From JAJAZB01 sp964244295 (GTDB lineage: Bacteria; Bacteroidota; Bacteroidia; Cytophagales; Spirosomataceae), in the NCBI GenBank assembly GCA_964244295.1, contig CAXTIG010000021.1, positions 1 to 64,000 of the forward strand: 64,000 bases of DNA. Reading direction: 5' to 3'. Shown piece after piece: positions 33,849 through 43,671 of the stretch. Every line of letters begins with the position of its first letter. Within the stretch, counting starts at the first letter, position 1. The notes beneath the pieces were generated by a model. That model made no database searches and was not told where the DNA came from. It worked only from the letters and a program-made list of their open reading frames with translations. The translations under genes and the position numbers were made by a program.

Positions 33849-33890
33849 CAAAAAACCTCCCCAACTTGTCAATTGGGGAGGCTAAAAAAA
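33849..33890 (-). terminator. Terminator of the DUF2846-like gene
   Basis: Stem CCTCCCCAA/TTGGGGAGG with A/T-rich flanks. On the minus strand it is followed by a run of six T, just after the stop at 33898. Confidence 0.75.
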
Positions 33891-33897
33891 TCAGAAC

Positions 33898-34308
33898 TCA
33901 CTTCCTCAAAAACTCCGGCCAGTACCGCTTCCAGGTTCGCTCGGTCACTTCGCTCAGGCCGAGGTAGCCGCGCAGCAGACCGGAGCGGTGGTCGCCCTGC
34001 ACGTAATATTGCTCGCCGGGGAGTACGTCGATGCTGAACACTTCGTGGCGGGGCGGCACGAGGGTCAGGCCGCTCAGGGCGGCTTCGATGCGGAGCAGGC
34101 CCGGCTCCACCACCAGCACCAGGCTGCTCCAGTTGCGGAGTTTGCCCACGTATTTACCGTTGATCCAGACGTTGAATTTGCGAAAAACTGCCTTTTTCTC
34201 CCCCACCCGGTACAGGTGAACCGTGGAGAGTTCGGGCAGTAGGGCGTAGGTGTGGTTTCCCCAGACCAACTCCGAGAATTGGGAAAGGGTACTCAGGGTC
34301 GTTTCCAT
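33898..34308 (-). CDS. DUF2846-like protein
   Basis: A 136-residue single-domain protein. VHLYRVGEKKAVFRKFNVWINGKYVGKL and YYVQGDHRSGLL fit the DUF2846 beta-sandwich (a strand pattern with a vertebrate-Spot14-unrelated 'hYRp....f.V.idg..vg.l' core). The chosen Met at 34308 lacks a clear signal peptide. The function is unknown. It precedes a word-type hairpin and lies downstream of tamB-tamL on the same strand. Confidence 0.65.
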   Translation of the reverse strand: METTLSTLSQFSELVWGNHTYALLPELSTVHLYRVGEKKAVFRKFNVWINGKYVGKLRNWSSLVLVVEPGLLRIEAALSGLTLVPPRHEVFSIDVLPGEQYYVQGDHRSGLLRGYLGLSEVTERTWKRYWPEFLRK

Positions 34309-34351
34309 CGTCGCGTTGGGAAGTCGTGTCTGCGAAGATAACGGAATCGGG

Positions 34352-34462
34352 CGGGGAAGTGAAACGGGAGAAGAGAAACAAGAAACAAGAGACAAGAAAC
34401 AAGAAACAGGAGACAAGATTTTTGCAATTGTCTTGTTTCTTGTTTCTTGTTTCTTTCCTCAA
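34352..34462. repeat. Word-type inverted repeat (GAAACAAGA word, second locus)
   Basis: Five or six near-tandem copies of GAAACAAGA/AGAAACAAG at about 34370-34415 face inverted copies (TCTTGTTTCTTGTTTC) at 34430-34455. The tamL stop codon (34459-34461) lies just past the right arm. The word is the same as at 6688-6806. Confidence 0.88.
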
Positions 34463-36813
34463 AACGGGTACCCCACGGCAATATTCAGAATCAGGTTTTC
34501 CTTGCGCCACTCCGGATCACGAAAGTTGATTTGGTCGAACACCCAACGCTGCCCATCGGGAAGCCAGGGTTTGCGCAGGGGAAAGGCCACGTCGAGGCGG
34601 ATGACGAAATACTGCACGTCCACCCGCAGGCCCAGGCCGGTGCCCACGGCGAGTTGCTTCCACCAGTTTTTGCTGAATTTCGAGTTGACGCCTGCGTCTG
34701 GGTATAGCGTCGTGTCTTTAGCCATCCACACGTTGCCTGCATCGAGAAACACGGCTCCTTGAAGAAATTTATTAAAAACAGGCCGGAGTTCGGTATTAAA
34801 TTCCAGTTTCACGTCACCCCCACCGTCCTGAATGAGGGGGGTACCCAGTGCGGTTTCCACACGATGCGTACCCGGCCCGACGGTACGCGGGCGAAAAGCT
34901 CGGATGCCATTGCTACCCCCCGCGAAATACTGCTTCACGAAAGGCAGTTGCAGTATCCCGCCGGGCGCGTTGCCGTAAGGAATTCCCAACCCGGCGAAAA
35001 ACCGCGAAGCCCAAGTCAGGCTGGGCGCTATACGCAGGTACTGCCGGGCGTCCACATCCATCCGAACGTACTGGGCGAAGGATTGTCCGAGAATCTCCCG
35101 CTGTCCGTCGCCATCGCGGTCTTTGATAACTAGCCCGGCCAAGTTACCCGCCGGTTCGAAATTGGTCGTAATCCGGTACGAATACGGCGAACGGGACTGG
35201 GCGGGGGAATTGCGCGTGAAGGTATACAATGAACTCAGAATAAACTGGTCAGAGCGCAGCAACTGCGAGTACTGGGCGTTGGTGGCCGGGTTCGTAAGCC
35301 CCTCAATGAATTTTTCTCCCGTAAAATTGCTGATTTTAACGTAAGTGATGCTTAGCGGCGTAATCGAATGCTCTTCCTGCGGGTTGCTGCGAAACACGTA
35401 GCCGAAGGTGGCCTGGATGGAATTGAGGTCGTACAACTCGTTGCGGCGGATGAGTTCGTAGCCAATCGAAATATTGGTTTTGGGCAAAACCTGCCGTCGG
35501 TCGTAATTAATTCGCATCGGCGAAACCAGGCGCGGAAACGACAGCGTGGCGTCGATGCCGTAGCGGTAGTTGGTCACACCCTGCGACTGCCCACCCACCT
35601 GCCAGTCCACCCCGGTGCTGAGGTTGACGGTGAGTAGTTCGGCCCGGCGAAGCGTGTTCCGGTTGCGAAAGCCCAACGTCAATTGCGACCCGACGAGGCT
35701 GTTGGATTTGGAGGTCCCGGCCAGTTCGAGCCGCAGGGCTTTCTTGGGGTAAGGCGTGAGGTAGTAATGTACGTCCATCCGGGCCGTGTCGAGTTGGCGC
35801 ACGGTCGTATCGCGCACGGGCTGAAAGCGGTTGCGCACGAAGCGAAACACGCCCAGGTTAATAAACCGCGATAGGGTTAGGTCTTGCTGGCGGCTGTTGT
35901 AGCGCCGCCCTGGCCGGAGGCTGACGGCATCTTTGTACAATTCGGTTTTGTACAACCGGGCCGAATCTACAATGTAAAAATTGCGTAGCGCCGTGTCGGT
36001 TGGCACCGGGCGGGCTTGCCGTCGGCTGGTGTCGCGGCCCGTGCCACTCAGCGTGTAGTTGGTGTAAATGTACACGTTGCGCATTTTGTAGGGAAGGCGG
36101 GCGGCGGCGGGCATGTCGGGCTTCAGGGCCAGGATGGGTTTTACCCGGTGCTGGCCCATGCCGCTGTCGGCCAGCACGGCGACGTAGTCGGGCTGAAAGT
36201 AGTAGAATCCCTGACGCTTCATGAACTGGTTGATGCGCTCGCGCTCGGTCTGGATGGTCTCGAAGCGGTACGGTCGCCCGGCCCGCAGCAGGCTGTTGTC
36301 CGCCGAGCGGATCAGCGCTTTGCCGATGGGCGTGGAGTCGCCTAGGAAGCGCACCGAGTCGAATACATATCGGGGCGGCACCTGCACGGTGTATTCAGCC
36401 CGGGCCTGGTAGCCCCGCGTTTCCACGAATTTTCCCTTTGCCGAAGCCTGGAAATAGCCTTCGTTTTCCAGAAAAGACCGGAACACGGTTTCGTTGGCCG
36501 TCAGCGCCCGGGCCGAGGCAAACACGGGCGCTTCGCCGAAGCGCCGCGCACCGGGCTTCCCTTCCTTCTTCTGCTCCTTGAGCACGTAGTACAGCCAAAC
36601 TTTATAGGGAAACCCGAAAATGGTCTTGACGGGGCGGGGCCGGGCCAGGTCGCCCAGGCCCGCTTCCACCGCCTTGCGGTCGTTTTTAGAAACGGAAGGA
36701 TCGGTTTCGAGCTTAAAATCGGCACCTACGTACAGCTTCTCACCCGGCGGCAGGCGGCGGGACACGTTGCAGGCAGCGAGCAACAGCGCGAGGGCGAAAA
36801 GTCCTTTTTTCAT
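34459..36813 (-). CDS. tamL: TamL: lipoprotein BamA/TamA-type outer-membrane protein
   Basis: A 784-residue Omp85-superfamily protein. The signal ends in a lipobox (ALLLAACNVSRRLPPGEKLY), so it is a lipoprotein, the feature that separates TamL from TamA. POTRA-like domains fill about 30-400. The C-terminal 16-stranded barrel includes the YFAGGSNGIRAFRPR motif region and ends in ILNIAVGYPF. It is expected to work with TamB in outer-membrane assembly. The start lies three bases after the tamB stop, so the two are one operon. Confidence 0.92.
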   Translation of the reverse strand: MKKGLFALALLLAACNVSRRLPPGEKLYVGADFKLETDPSVSKNDRKAVEAGLGDLARPRPVKTIFGFPYKVWLYYVLKEQKKEGKPGARRFGEAPVFASARALTANETVFRSFLENEGYFQASAKGKFVETRGYQARAEYTVQVPPRYVFDSVRFLGDSTPIGKALIRSADNSLLRAGRPYRFETIQTERERINQFMKRQGFYYFQPDYVAVLADSGMGQHRVKPILALKPDMPAAARLPYKMRNVYIYTNYTLSGTGRDTSRRQARPVPTDTALRNFYIVDSARLYKTELYKDAVSLRPGRRYNSRQQDLTLSRFINLGVFRFVRNRFQPVRDTTVRQLDTARMDVHYYLTPYPKKALRLELAGTSKSNSLVGSQLTLGFRNRNTLRRAELLTVNLSTGVDWQVGGQSQGVTNYRYGIDATLSFPRLVSPMRINYDRRQVLPKTNISIGYELIRRNELYDLNSIQATFGYVFRSNPQEEHSITPLSITYVKISNFTGEKFIEGLTNPATNAQYSQLLRSDQFILSSLYTFTRNSPAQSRSPYSYRITTNFEPAGNLAGLVIKDRDGDGQREILGQSFAQYVRMDVDARQYLRIAPSLTWASRFFAGLGIPYGNAPGGILQLPFVKQYFAGGSNGIRAFRPRTVGPGTHRVETALGTPLIQDGGGDVKLEFNTELRPVFNKFLQGAVFLDAGNVWMAKDTTLYPDAGVNSKFSKNWWKQLAVGTGLGLRVDVQYFVIRLDVAFPLRKPWLPDGQRWVFDQINFRDPEWRKENLILNIAVGYPF

Positions 36814-36815
36814 AG

Positions 36816-39800
36816 TTAAAATAAGCCTCCTTCCCCGTTCCGCTTCCACCGGAACAACTCGCGCAGCAGGTTGTATTCGACCGTGATGACGAAGGCGACA
36901 CCCGTTTCCACAATGAACCCGTCAATGACGGCGGTGGGGTCGCCGCTATTAAATTGATTGAGGCGATACGCCCGCACGGCGTATCGCCCGTCACGGCTGA
37001 GGTTGTAGTTGATGGACACGTTGTCGAATACCTCAGCGGAGTTGCCCGCCGCACCGGTGGTGTTTTCCAACACAAAATTCTTTCCAACCGAAACCGACAG
37101 CCGTCCGTCGAGAAAACTTTTTGAGAGGCCCACGCTCAGGTCCGTGCGGCCGCCCCGCACTCCCGCAGTTTGCCGGTTAGCTCCGGTTCCACTGGTGACG
37201 GATTGGTAATCGTTGGCCGATTGCAAGTCAAAATTTACGTCCACACCCTTGATCACGCTGGAGGCAAATTTTTCCAATTGCTGCGACAAAATCTTGCTCA
37301 CACTGCTCCGGGCCAAGTTCTCCGCCGCTACACCCGTACCGCCTCCCCCACCGCCAGAGAAAAAATCGGTGGGATTTTCGGGTAAAAATCCGTTGAGCAC
37401 CAGCAGGGCGAACACTTGCTTGTTGAGTTGCGAAGGATCCTGTCGGAGTTGCCCCAGTCGACCCTCTACCGCATTTTTCACGTTTTGATCCCCGAGTACC
37501 CGCTTTTGCAGCGGCTGTACGATGTCGAAGGTCAGCACAGGCGCGGCCAGGTTGCCGCTCATGGTCAGCTTTACGTCGAAGGGAATCTTAACGTTGTAGG
37601 CACTGGCGCTGGAGTTGCTGGAAAGTTGCGCGCCCACCAACGCCGCCGGGGCCACGTTGGTCGAGTACACGGCGGTCAGGTTGAGGTCGGCCTTGAGCGG
37701 GTCGCCGGTAAACTGGATATACCCGCCTTTTTGCAGCGCAAACTGTCGTTTCAATACCTGGTAGGTCAGCGAATACTCGCCTTCCGTCACGTCGTAGCGG
37801 CCCACCACCGACACCTCGCCGCTGGCGTTGAGGCTCACGTTGAGGTTGGCGTTGCCCTTCACGCGCAGGTTGTCGCCGTTGAGTTCGTCGATGACCAGCC
37901 GCAGTTCCGACTTGTCGTCCACCAGCAGCGTGAGGTTAATTTGGGAATTGCTCAGTTCCTGAAACGCCAGCCTCGGCAGGGCCGAGTCGCGCTTGGGCAC
38001 CAAATATTTCCGAAGCTCAAGCGTGTCGTTGTGGTCGATGAAGGTCACTATTTTGCGCGCTTCGTTGGCCCCCGGCCCCTGGTCGGGCAGCACGACGGAT
38101 ACATTGCTGCCCTCGTCGAGTTTCAGACTCCCCGTCACCGCCGGGCTGCCGCCCGAACCCCGAATCCGCAGGCTGGTGCTGACGGTGGCGTTGCCGTAGG
38201 CGTAGTCGTTGTCGCGGCGCGAGGCGTTGAGCACAGTGAATTGGTCGGCGTTTACGCGCAGATCGTAAGCCACGTTGGGTAGATTTTGGAGGGAAACCGT
38301 GCCGTTGACGGTCAGGGCGCGGCCCAGCGTGTCGCGCAGGTCGAAGTCGCTGAACGTGATGGTCTGGTCGGCAAAGCGCAGCGTTTCTCCGTTGATCAGA
38401 TACGTCGCGTTGTTCTGGGCGATGTTGTAGGCCACCGAATCGAAGACAAGGCTGCCTTCCACCAGCGGTTTGCTTACTGCCCCGGCCACGGTGAAATCAC
38501 CCCGCAGTTCCCCCCGCGCCCGGCGCAGTTGCCCAAAACTAAAGGCTTCCACCGTGCGGGCGTCGAGCCGGGCCAGGGCAATTTTGAAATCGAGCGCCCG
38601 GGCCGCGTTGGTTGGGTTGTAAAAACCCGTCACGCGAACGTCGTTGGAGGGGCCGGACAGGGTGGTTTCCACCGAAATTCGTTCGCCCGCGTTGGCAAAC
38701 TTTGCCGCCAGCGTACCGAGGGGCTGACTCGTGACCCGCAGGCTGTCCACGCGCAAATCGCCGAGGAAACTGAGGGCATTGTCTTCCCCGAAAAAATCAC
38801 GCAGCACCACATCGCCGTTGAGCCGTCCGCCCACCAGCGCGGTGTCCTGGTTGGCGATGCGGGCCAGTTCCGAGAGGTTCAGGTTGGTGGCTTTGATTTC
38901 GAGCGGCGCGTTGGGCAAGCCGTCGGCGGTGTTGAGCAGCAGCGCCTGGTCGCCGGAGCGGAGGATGAACCGGTCGGCCAGTACGCCCGCCGGGCCGTAC
39001 TGGAGGAAGCCCGTCGAGTCGCTGGTCCAGCGGCGGTAGTTGGTGAGGAGGCCGTTGGGGGCCACGCGCAACTGGAAATTTTCCCCGGCAAACGTCACTC
39101 GCCCGGCCAACCCGTGCCGGTCGCGCCCGCTGGAGTCCTCGGTCATCACCCGGAACCGCACCTGGTTACCCAGCGCATCGGCAGTCAACCGCGTTTCCTG
39201 CAAGCGAATGCTGCCCGACGTGACGGCGTTGATTTTTCCGGTTAGCGCCAGCCGGTCGCCCGCCGCCCGGATGGTCAGCGTGGTGCCGTCGATGACGCTC
39301 GAATCGTATTCGATGATGCCGCTCGTGAGCGTGGCCGAGAGGCTGGTGTCGCGGGTGTTGTCGAGGTAGGCATCGAGGCGCAGCGTGTCGAGGCGGGTCA
39401 GACCGGGGGCGAAGGCCCGCAGCAGCGAATCCTGAAACACGGTGGCTTTGATGGTAAAATCGTAGGGCGGCGGTACCTGCTTGAACGTGAATTGAGGCAA
39501 ATCGATGTACTTCCGAATTTCCCCCGTGAAAATATCGCCCAGCCGGTCGTACTCAAATTGCCCGTCGAGGGCCAGCCGGGCGAAGGGCGTTTCGGCCACC
39601 ACGCGCTTACGCCCGCCTTCGGTGCGGGCGGCGAGGTAGAGCGAATCGACCGGGTAGGTTTTACCGTTCAACTCCACCACCGTGTTACGGGCCGTCAGGC
39701 GGCCTTCGGGACTGGCCGGGTTGGTCGAGCTGAAGTTCGCCACGATTTCGCCGCGCAGGCGGAGGGAATCTTTGTAAAAGCCCAGTTTTCGTAAATCCAG

Positions 39801-41978
39801 TTCAGCGATGTTCACCGTGCCCGCCACACTGGGATACGCCGGGCGAAGGTCGACGCGGGTGTCGAGCGCCAGCCGGGCGTTGGGGTCGGCCAGGTCGCCG
39901 CGCAACGTGAGGAGACCCCCGGCGAGGGTACCGTTGGCGTCCAGGTTCTGGTAGCGGTAGCCGTTGAGCGTGGCTTCCCGCAGGGCCAACCGGAATTTCG
40001 TATCCATCGTTTTCACGTCCAATCCGCGCCCGTCTACGGTGGCGTTCGCCGTGATTTTTCCGAACTGCTTCTCATTTTTCAGCCACTTGCCCGCGTCGAA
40101 ATTGGTCAGCACGGCGGTGCCCGCGTAGGCCTGGCCTTTGCCGGTGACGAAGTTTTTCAAGGTTCCGTCAAAACTGGCGTTGCCCCAATCGGTGCGCAGG
40201 GCTAGGTCGGGCGAGAGGGCATTGAGCGTGCCGCGCAGCCGACCCGTGAGGCTGAATTTGGGGGGCAGCGCGAGGGTGTTCGGCAAGGTGCCCTTCGGTA
40301 AAAACCGGGCTAACTCGGCCTGCGTCGTGGTCAGTTCGGGCACCGTCAGGTCGAGGCCGAGGCGGGCGGGGTCGGTCACGTTGGTCAGTTTTCCGCGCAC
40401 GTTCAGCCGGGTGCCGGTGCCCGTGCTGACCTCGAACTGCGGCACGTTGAGCGCCGCCAGCGTGCCCGAAATCCGGGCGTTGGCCCGCAGCACGGCGGTC
40501 TTGTTTTGGGCAAAAAATGGATTCGCCTCCAGCGCCGGAACCAAGTCGAGTACGTCGGCGACGGCCAGTTGGCTCTGGCGAAGCCGCAGGGTGACGGCCA
40601 CTTTTTTGGCAAAACGCGGCTGGGAAAGTTGCGCGAGCGAATCGAACCGCAGCGTGAGGCCGTCGCGGAGCAAGGTGCCGGTTCGGCCCGCCGTGCCGGT
40701 TTGCAGCAGCAATTTTTCCACCGAAATCAAGCGCTCAGAATACAGCGCGTCGGCATCGAGGCGCTGGAGGACGAGGCCACTTTTTTCGCGAAAACGCCCG
40801 CCCCGGAAGCTGCCCGAAATGCGTTCGGGCGAGTAACTCAGGTTGCGGGCGCTAAGGTTGAGGTCTTTCGCGTCAAGGTGGGCGTAGTCGAGGCCCCGGC
40901 GCTGGGGGGCCTGGGCCTGATCGTCGAAGCGGAGGCGGTCGTTGGCCAGCGTGAGCGAGCCGATGCGGGCGCGCCAGCCGGGATTCTCAACCCCGACAGC
41001 GGGCGTAGCCCCTGTCAGCGGTTGAGACGAAGCGCCCCGACCCGGCTTGCCCGACCCGCTGACAGGGGCTACGCCCGCTGTCAGGGGTTTAGCCGGGCGT
41101 TTTTCAAGCACCGCCGCGATGTCGGAATCCTTCAACTCCACCGAGCGCAGCACGATGTTCTGTTTCGCCAGCGAAAACGATTCCGCCGCCAGCGCCAACC
41201 GCCCGACCGTGCCGTTGGTGTTAAATCCGGCCTCCTCGGTTACCACGTTCCAGCGGGTGCGGGCCAGCCGCCAGGTGCCGAGTTGCAGGTCGAGCGTATC
41301 GGCGGGGTTCGCCGGTTTCGACCCTGTTTCGGCCACCGCTACGCCCTTGAACATCCGCAGGTTGACGCCCAGTCCGTTGACAAACACCGAATCGAGGTGG
41401 TAGCGCGAGCGGTCCACGTCCACCAGGCCGAACTGCGCCCGGAGGGTGTCCACGTAGGCACGCGTGTCGAGGCCCGTCACGTCGTCGTAGTAGCGGATGC
41501 GCACGTCGTTGAGGGCCAGGGCGTCGAGGCTCAGATCGAGCGGCGCGGCGGTCGTGTCCACGGGTTTAGGTTTACCCGTGTCGAAGGCGTTGATGAGAAA
41601 CTGAAAATTGAAGGTCGTATCGGGCAGCCGCCGGTCGAGGTAGAGCCGGATTTTGGAAAGTTCGACCTGGTTGAGCGTGATTTTGCCCTGCACCAAATCG
41701 AGCATATCGAGGTCTACGCGCATCGTTTGGCCGGCCAGCAGCGTGTCGCCCTGGGGCGTTTGAAAATACACGTCTTCGAGCAACACCCAGTCAGGAATCC
41801 GGTAGGCGATGCGACCGATGCGGAAGGGCGTTTTGAGCTTTTTCGCGAGGTAGTTGTTCGCCTGTTTCGTCACGAACCGTTCGCCCCAGGGCGTGGTAAT
41901 CACCACGGCCACGAAGCCCAGCGCCAGAAGCACCAGCAGGAGAAGGATTCCCAGAAAACGAAGGAAGTATTTCAACAC
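36816..41978 (-). CDS. tamB: Translocation/assembly module protein TamB
   Basis: A 1720-residue AsmA-like protein. One N-terminal transmembrane helix (FLRFLGILLLLVLLALGFVA) anchors it in the inner membrane. A long run of beta-strand repeats spans the periplasm. The C-terminal DUF490/TamB domain (about 1380-1690) ends in the LSRDGRYAVRAYRLNQF segment. It is part of the bridge-like lipid-transfer superfamily and is partnered with TamL. Residues about 297-330 (LTAGVAPVSGSGKPG ... TGATPAVGVENPG) are encoded by an in-frame palindrome at 40989-41090 and look inserted. Confidence 0.95.
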   Translation of the reverse strand: MLKYFLRFLGILLLLVLLALGFVAVVITTPWGERFVTKQANNYLAKKLKTPFRIGRIAYRIPDWVLLEDVYFQTPQGDTLLAGQTMRVDLDMLDLVQGKITLNQVELSKIRLYLDRRLPDTTFNFQFLINAFDTGKPKPVDTTAAPLDLSLDALALNDVRIRYYDDVTGLDTRAYVDTLRAQFGLVDVDRSRYHLDSVFVNGLGVNLRMFKGVAVAETGSKPANPADTLDLQLGTWRLARTRWNVVTEEAGFNTNGTVGRLALAAESFSLAKQNIVLRSVELKDSDIAAVLEKRPAKPLTAGVAPVSGSGKPGRGASSQPLTGATPAVGVENPGWRARIGSLTLANDRLRFDDQAQAPQRRGLDYAHLDAKDLNLSARNLSYSPERISGSFRGGRFREKSGLVLQRLDADALYSERLISVEKLLLQTGTAGRTGTLLRDGLTLRFDSLAQLSQPRFAKKVAVTLRLRQSQLAVADVLDLVPALEANPFFAQNKTAVLRANARISGTLAALNVPQFEVSTGTGTRLNVRGKLTNVTDPARLGLDLTVPELTTTQAELARFLPKGTLPNTLALPPKFSLTGRLRGTLNALSPDLALRTDWGNASFDGTLKNFVTGKGQAYAGTAVLTNFDAGKWLKNEKQFGKITANATVDGRGLDVKTMDTKFRLALREATLNGYRYQNLDANGTLAGGLLTLRGDLADPNARLALDTRVDLRPAYPSVAGTVNIAELDLRKLGFYKDSLRLRGEIVANFSSTNPASPEGRLTARNTVVELNGKTYPVDSLYLAARTEGGRKRVVAETPFARLALDGQFEYDRLGDIFTGEIRKYIDLPQFTFKQVPPPYDFTIKATVFQDSLLRAFAPGLTRLDTLRLDAYLDNTRDTSLSATLTSGIIEYDSSVIDGTTLTIRAAGDRLALTGKINAVTSGSIRLQETRLTADALGNQVRFRVMTEDSSGRDRHGLAGRVTFAGENFQLRVAPNGLLTNYRRWTSDSTGFLQYGPAGVLADRFILRSGDQALLLNTADGLPNAPLEIKATNLNLSELARIANQDTALVGGRLNGDVVLRDFFGEDNALSFLGDLRVDSLRVTSQPLGTLAAKFANAGERISVETTLSGPSNDVRVTGFYNPTNAARALDFKIALARLDARTVEAFSFGQLRRARGELRGDFTVAGAVSKPLVEGSLVFDSVAYNIAQNNATYLINGETLRFADQTITFSDFDLRDTLGRALTVNGTVSLQNLPNVAYDLRVNADQFTVLNASRRDNDYAYGNATVSTSLRIRGSGGSPAVTGSLKLDEGSNVSVVLPDQGPGANEARKIVTFIDHNDTLELRKYLVPKRDSALPRLAFQELSNSQINLTLLVDDKSELRLVIDELNGDNLRVKGNANLNVSLNASGEVSVVGRYDVTEGEYSLTYQVLKRQFALQKGGYIQFTGDPLKADLNLTAVYSTNVAPAALVGAQLSSNSSASAYNVKIPFDVKLTMSGNLAAPVLTFDIVQPLQKRVLGDQNVKNAVEGRLGQLRQDPSQLNKQVFALLVLNGFLPENPTDFFSGGGGGGTGVAAENLARSSVSKILSQQLEKFASSVIKGVDVNFDLQSANDYQSVTSGTGANRQTAGVRGGRTDLSVGLSKSFLDGRLSVSVGKNFVLENTTGAAGNSAEVFDNVSINYNLSRDGRYAVRAYRLNQFNSGDPTAVIDGFIVETGVAFVITVEYNLLRELFRWKRNGEGGLF
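40989..41090. repeat. In-frame palindrome inside tamB
   Basis: Left arm 40989-41020 and right arm 41057-41090 are complementary over about 32 bases with a single-base indel, and the loop is 36 bases. It is translated as a low-complexity Gly/Pro/Ala-rich segment of TamB, unlike its flanks. Confidence 0.9.
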
Positions 41979-41997
41979 AAAACGCAGTCGTGAGTCC

Positions 41998-42028
41998 CAA
42001 AGCTAGGCCAGATTAGCGCAGTTGCAAA
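41998..42028 (-). promoter_or_regulatory. Promoter of tamB-tamL
   Basis: Read on the minus strand: TTTG (42025-42028), 19 bases, TAGCTTTG (41998-42005). This is an exact match to the Bacteroidota consensus, 20 bases before the tamB start. Confidence 0.75.
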
Positions 42029-42041
42029 AACCTTGCCTTTG

Positions 42042-42129
42042 GAGGATTGAGTGATTGAGGGAGGGAGTGATTGAGTGAGAAAAAATACACCCGCCTTTTC
42101 TCACTCAATCACTCCCTCACTCAATCCTC
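42042..42129. repeat. Word-type inverted repeat (GAGTGATTGAGG word)
   Basis: Left arm 42042-42083 holds repeated GATTGAGTGATTGAGG words; right arm 42096-42129 is the complement. The stop codon of the next gene (42121-42123) lies in the right arm. Confidence 0.9.
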
Positions 42130-43671
42130 AAACCGGCTGTAGTCCTTGAAGGTTTTTTCCAGCCGGGCATCGGTGGCTTTGTGCTTTTGCTGCCAGCCCG
42201 CGTCGAGTTCGAGGGCTACCAGGCCGCTCACGTTCATGGTCGACACGAAATCGTCGAGGTCGCGGGCGAAATCCTGCTTCCGCCGGGCCGATTTGAGGTT
42301 GTACTTCCGGGCGAAAATGTCGCCCTTCGTTTGCAACTCGTTCTTTTTTTGAATCACGTAGTTGAGCCGGTCGAGGACGTCCTTGATCGATTTCCCGATC
42401 ACCTCCGTAGCTTCGAGCGTACCCACCGTCAGCACGGTGGTGCCGCCGATGGTCGAAAACAGCTTGGAGCGGTTGGGGTCGCTTGCCACCACCGGGGCCA
42501 GGCCGGTCATGGCCCCCATGCCCGCGTTGACAATCGAGCGATGGCGCTTGCCTTTCCGGGCGCGGTTGTAGGTGTGCTTTAGGATTTCCTGTTTTTCATC
42601 CAGTTGTTCGATGAGTTCCCAGGCCCGGACCAACCCCGTGCGGTACACGTTGAAAAGCTGGAGGTCTTTTTCCCGTTCGTTGACCGTGTTCATTACCGTA
42701 ATCGCCACCTTCTGCTCATCGCGTTTCCCGGTTTTGTCGAGTACGAAAAACGTGAGGGTAAACGCCAGCGAATCGAGCGGATCCGTGACGAATCCATAGC
42801 CCGGTTGCCAGGTAAATTCGTACTGGGTGTTGGCGTTGCGCTTCAGGGCGGCGCGGGGCACGTTGGGGTTGTCCGAGAGGAAGCCCATCGTTTCGAGGTC
42901 GCCCTCGCCGTTGGGATCGTTGAGGTAAAAAGCCAGGTTGATGGTGGCGTTTTCCCGCACTTTCAACTGCTGGATGTTGGGCACCACCGAGAGTTCCGGG
43001 GGTAAATCCTGTTGGGTTACGTCGAGTTTCATCCGGCCCTTCGTGCGGGTTTTGGCGGGTTGGTCTTCCACCCAAAATTCTAACCACATCGGATTGGCCT
43101 TCAAGCGGTTAAATTGCGTCAACGAAGGTTTCCAGGTGAGTTCGCCCTGCGCCGAGAGTTTGGCCCCTTCGGGCATTTGGTCGGGAATGGGGATAAACAC
43201 GATGGGGTCTTTGTCTTCGTCGAGTACCACGTTGGCGTCGATCTGGCAGTTGTTGAGCGTGTTGTACTGCACGTAACAGGGCTTCAGTTCACCCGCTTTG
43301 GGGGCGCGGTTCACGTGCAACACCCGGAATTCCACGGGGCGGGTCACGCGCTGCCCGCCGGGGGTGCGGGCCTCGAACACCACCTGGATGAGCTTGCTGC
43401 CCGTTACCCGATCCACGAGAGTGTAGTCGGGCGTCCAGGAAAAGTCGCCGAGCGAGTCGAGGCGCATCCCCTCCAGTTTTCCGTCGAGCAGGGCGAATGT
43501 CGCGATGCGAGCGCTATCGCCGGAGGCTTGCACCGAAAATTGAATGGGTTTGCCTTCCTCCACGACGTTCCAGGCCTGACTTTCGGGAAATTTTAACAAC
43601 AACGACTGGCCCAGCGCGGGCAGGGTTGTGGTCAGAACCAGCAAGAGTAGGATAAAAGCGGGTTTTGGCAT
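42121..43671 (-). CDS. Secreted protein with Ig/cadherin-like repeats, unknown function
   Basis: A 516-residue protein with a signal peptide (LLLLVLTTTLPALGQ). Residues about 25-330 form three immunoglobulin/cadherin-like units, each with a D/G-x-FSWTPDY or LTWKPS or FTWQPGYGF motif. The remaining part (about 335-516) is helical and basic (YNRARKGKRHRSIV; DVLDRLNYVIQKKNEL), with a hydrophobic Gly-rich stretch in between. The repeats resemble those of gliding or Por-secretion envelope proteins but no named family was recognised. It is upstream of tamB on the same strand, separated by a hairpin and a tamB promoter. Confidence 0.7.
   Translation of the reverse strand: MPKPAFILLLLVLTTTLPALGQSLLLKFPESQAWNVVEEGKPIQFSVQASGDSARIATFALLDGKLEGMRLDSLGDFSWTPDYTLVDRVTGSKLIQVVFEARTPGGQRVTRPVEFRVLHVNRAPKAGELKPCYVQYNTLNNCQIDANVVLDEDKDPIVFIPIPDQMPEGAKLSAQGELTWKPSLTQFNRLKANPMWLEFWVEDQPAKTRTKGRMKLDVTQQDLPPELSVVPNIQQLKVRENATINLAFYLNDPNGEGDLETMGFLSDNPNVPRAALKRNANTQYEFTWQPGYGFVTDPLDSLAFTLTFFVLDKTGKRDEQKVAITVMNTVNEREKDLQLFNVYRTGLVRAWELIEQLDEKQEILKHTYNRARKGKRHRSIVNAGMGAMTGLAPVVASDPNRSKLFSTIGGTTVLTVGTLEATEVIGKSIKDVLDRLNYVIQKKNELQTKGDIFARKYNLKSARRKQDFARDLDDFVSTMNVSGLVALELDAGWQQKHKATDARLEKTFKDYSRFED

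Noticed and set aside
40506..41993. 495-codon plus-strand frame opposite tamB
   Set aside because: It is antisense to tamB, has no domain, and its frame is kept open only by GC bias.
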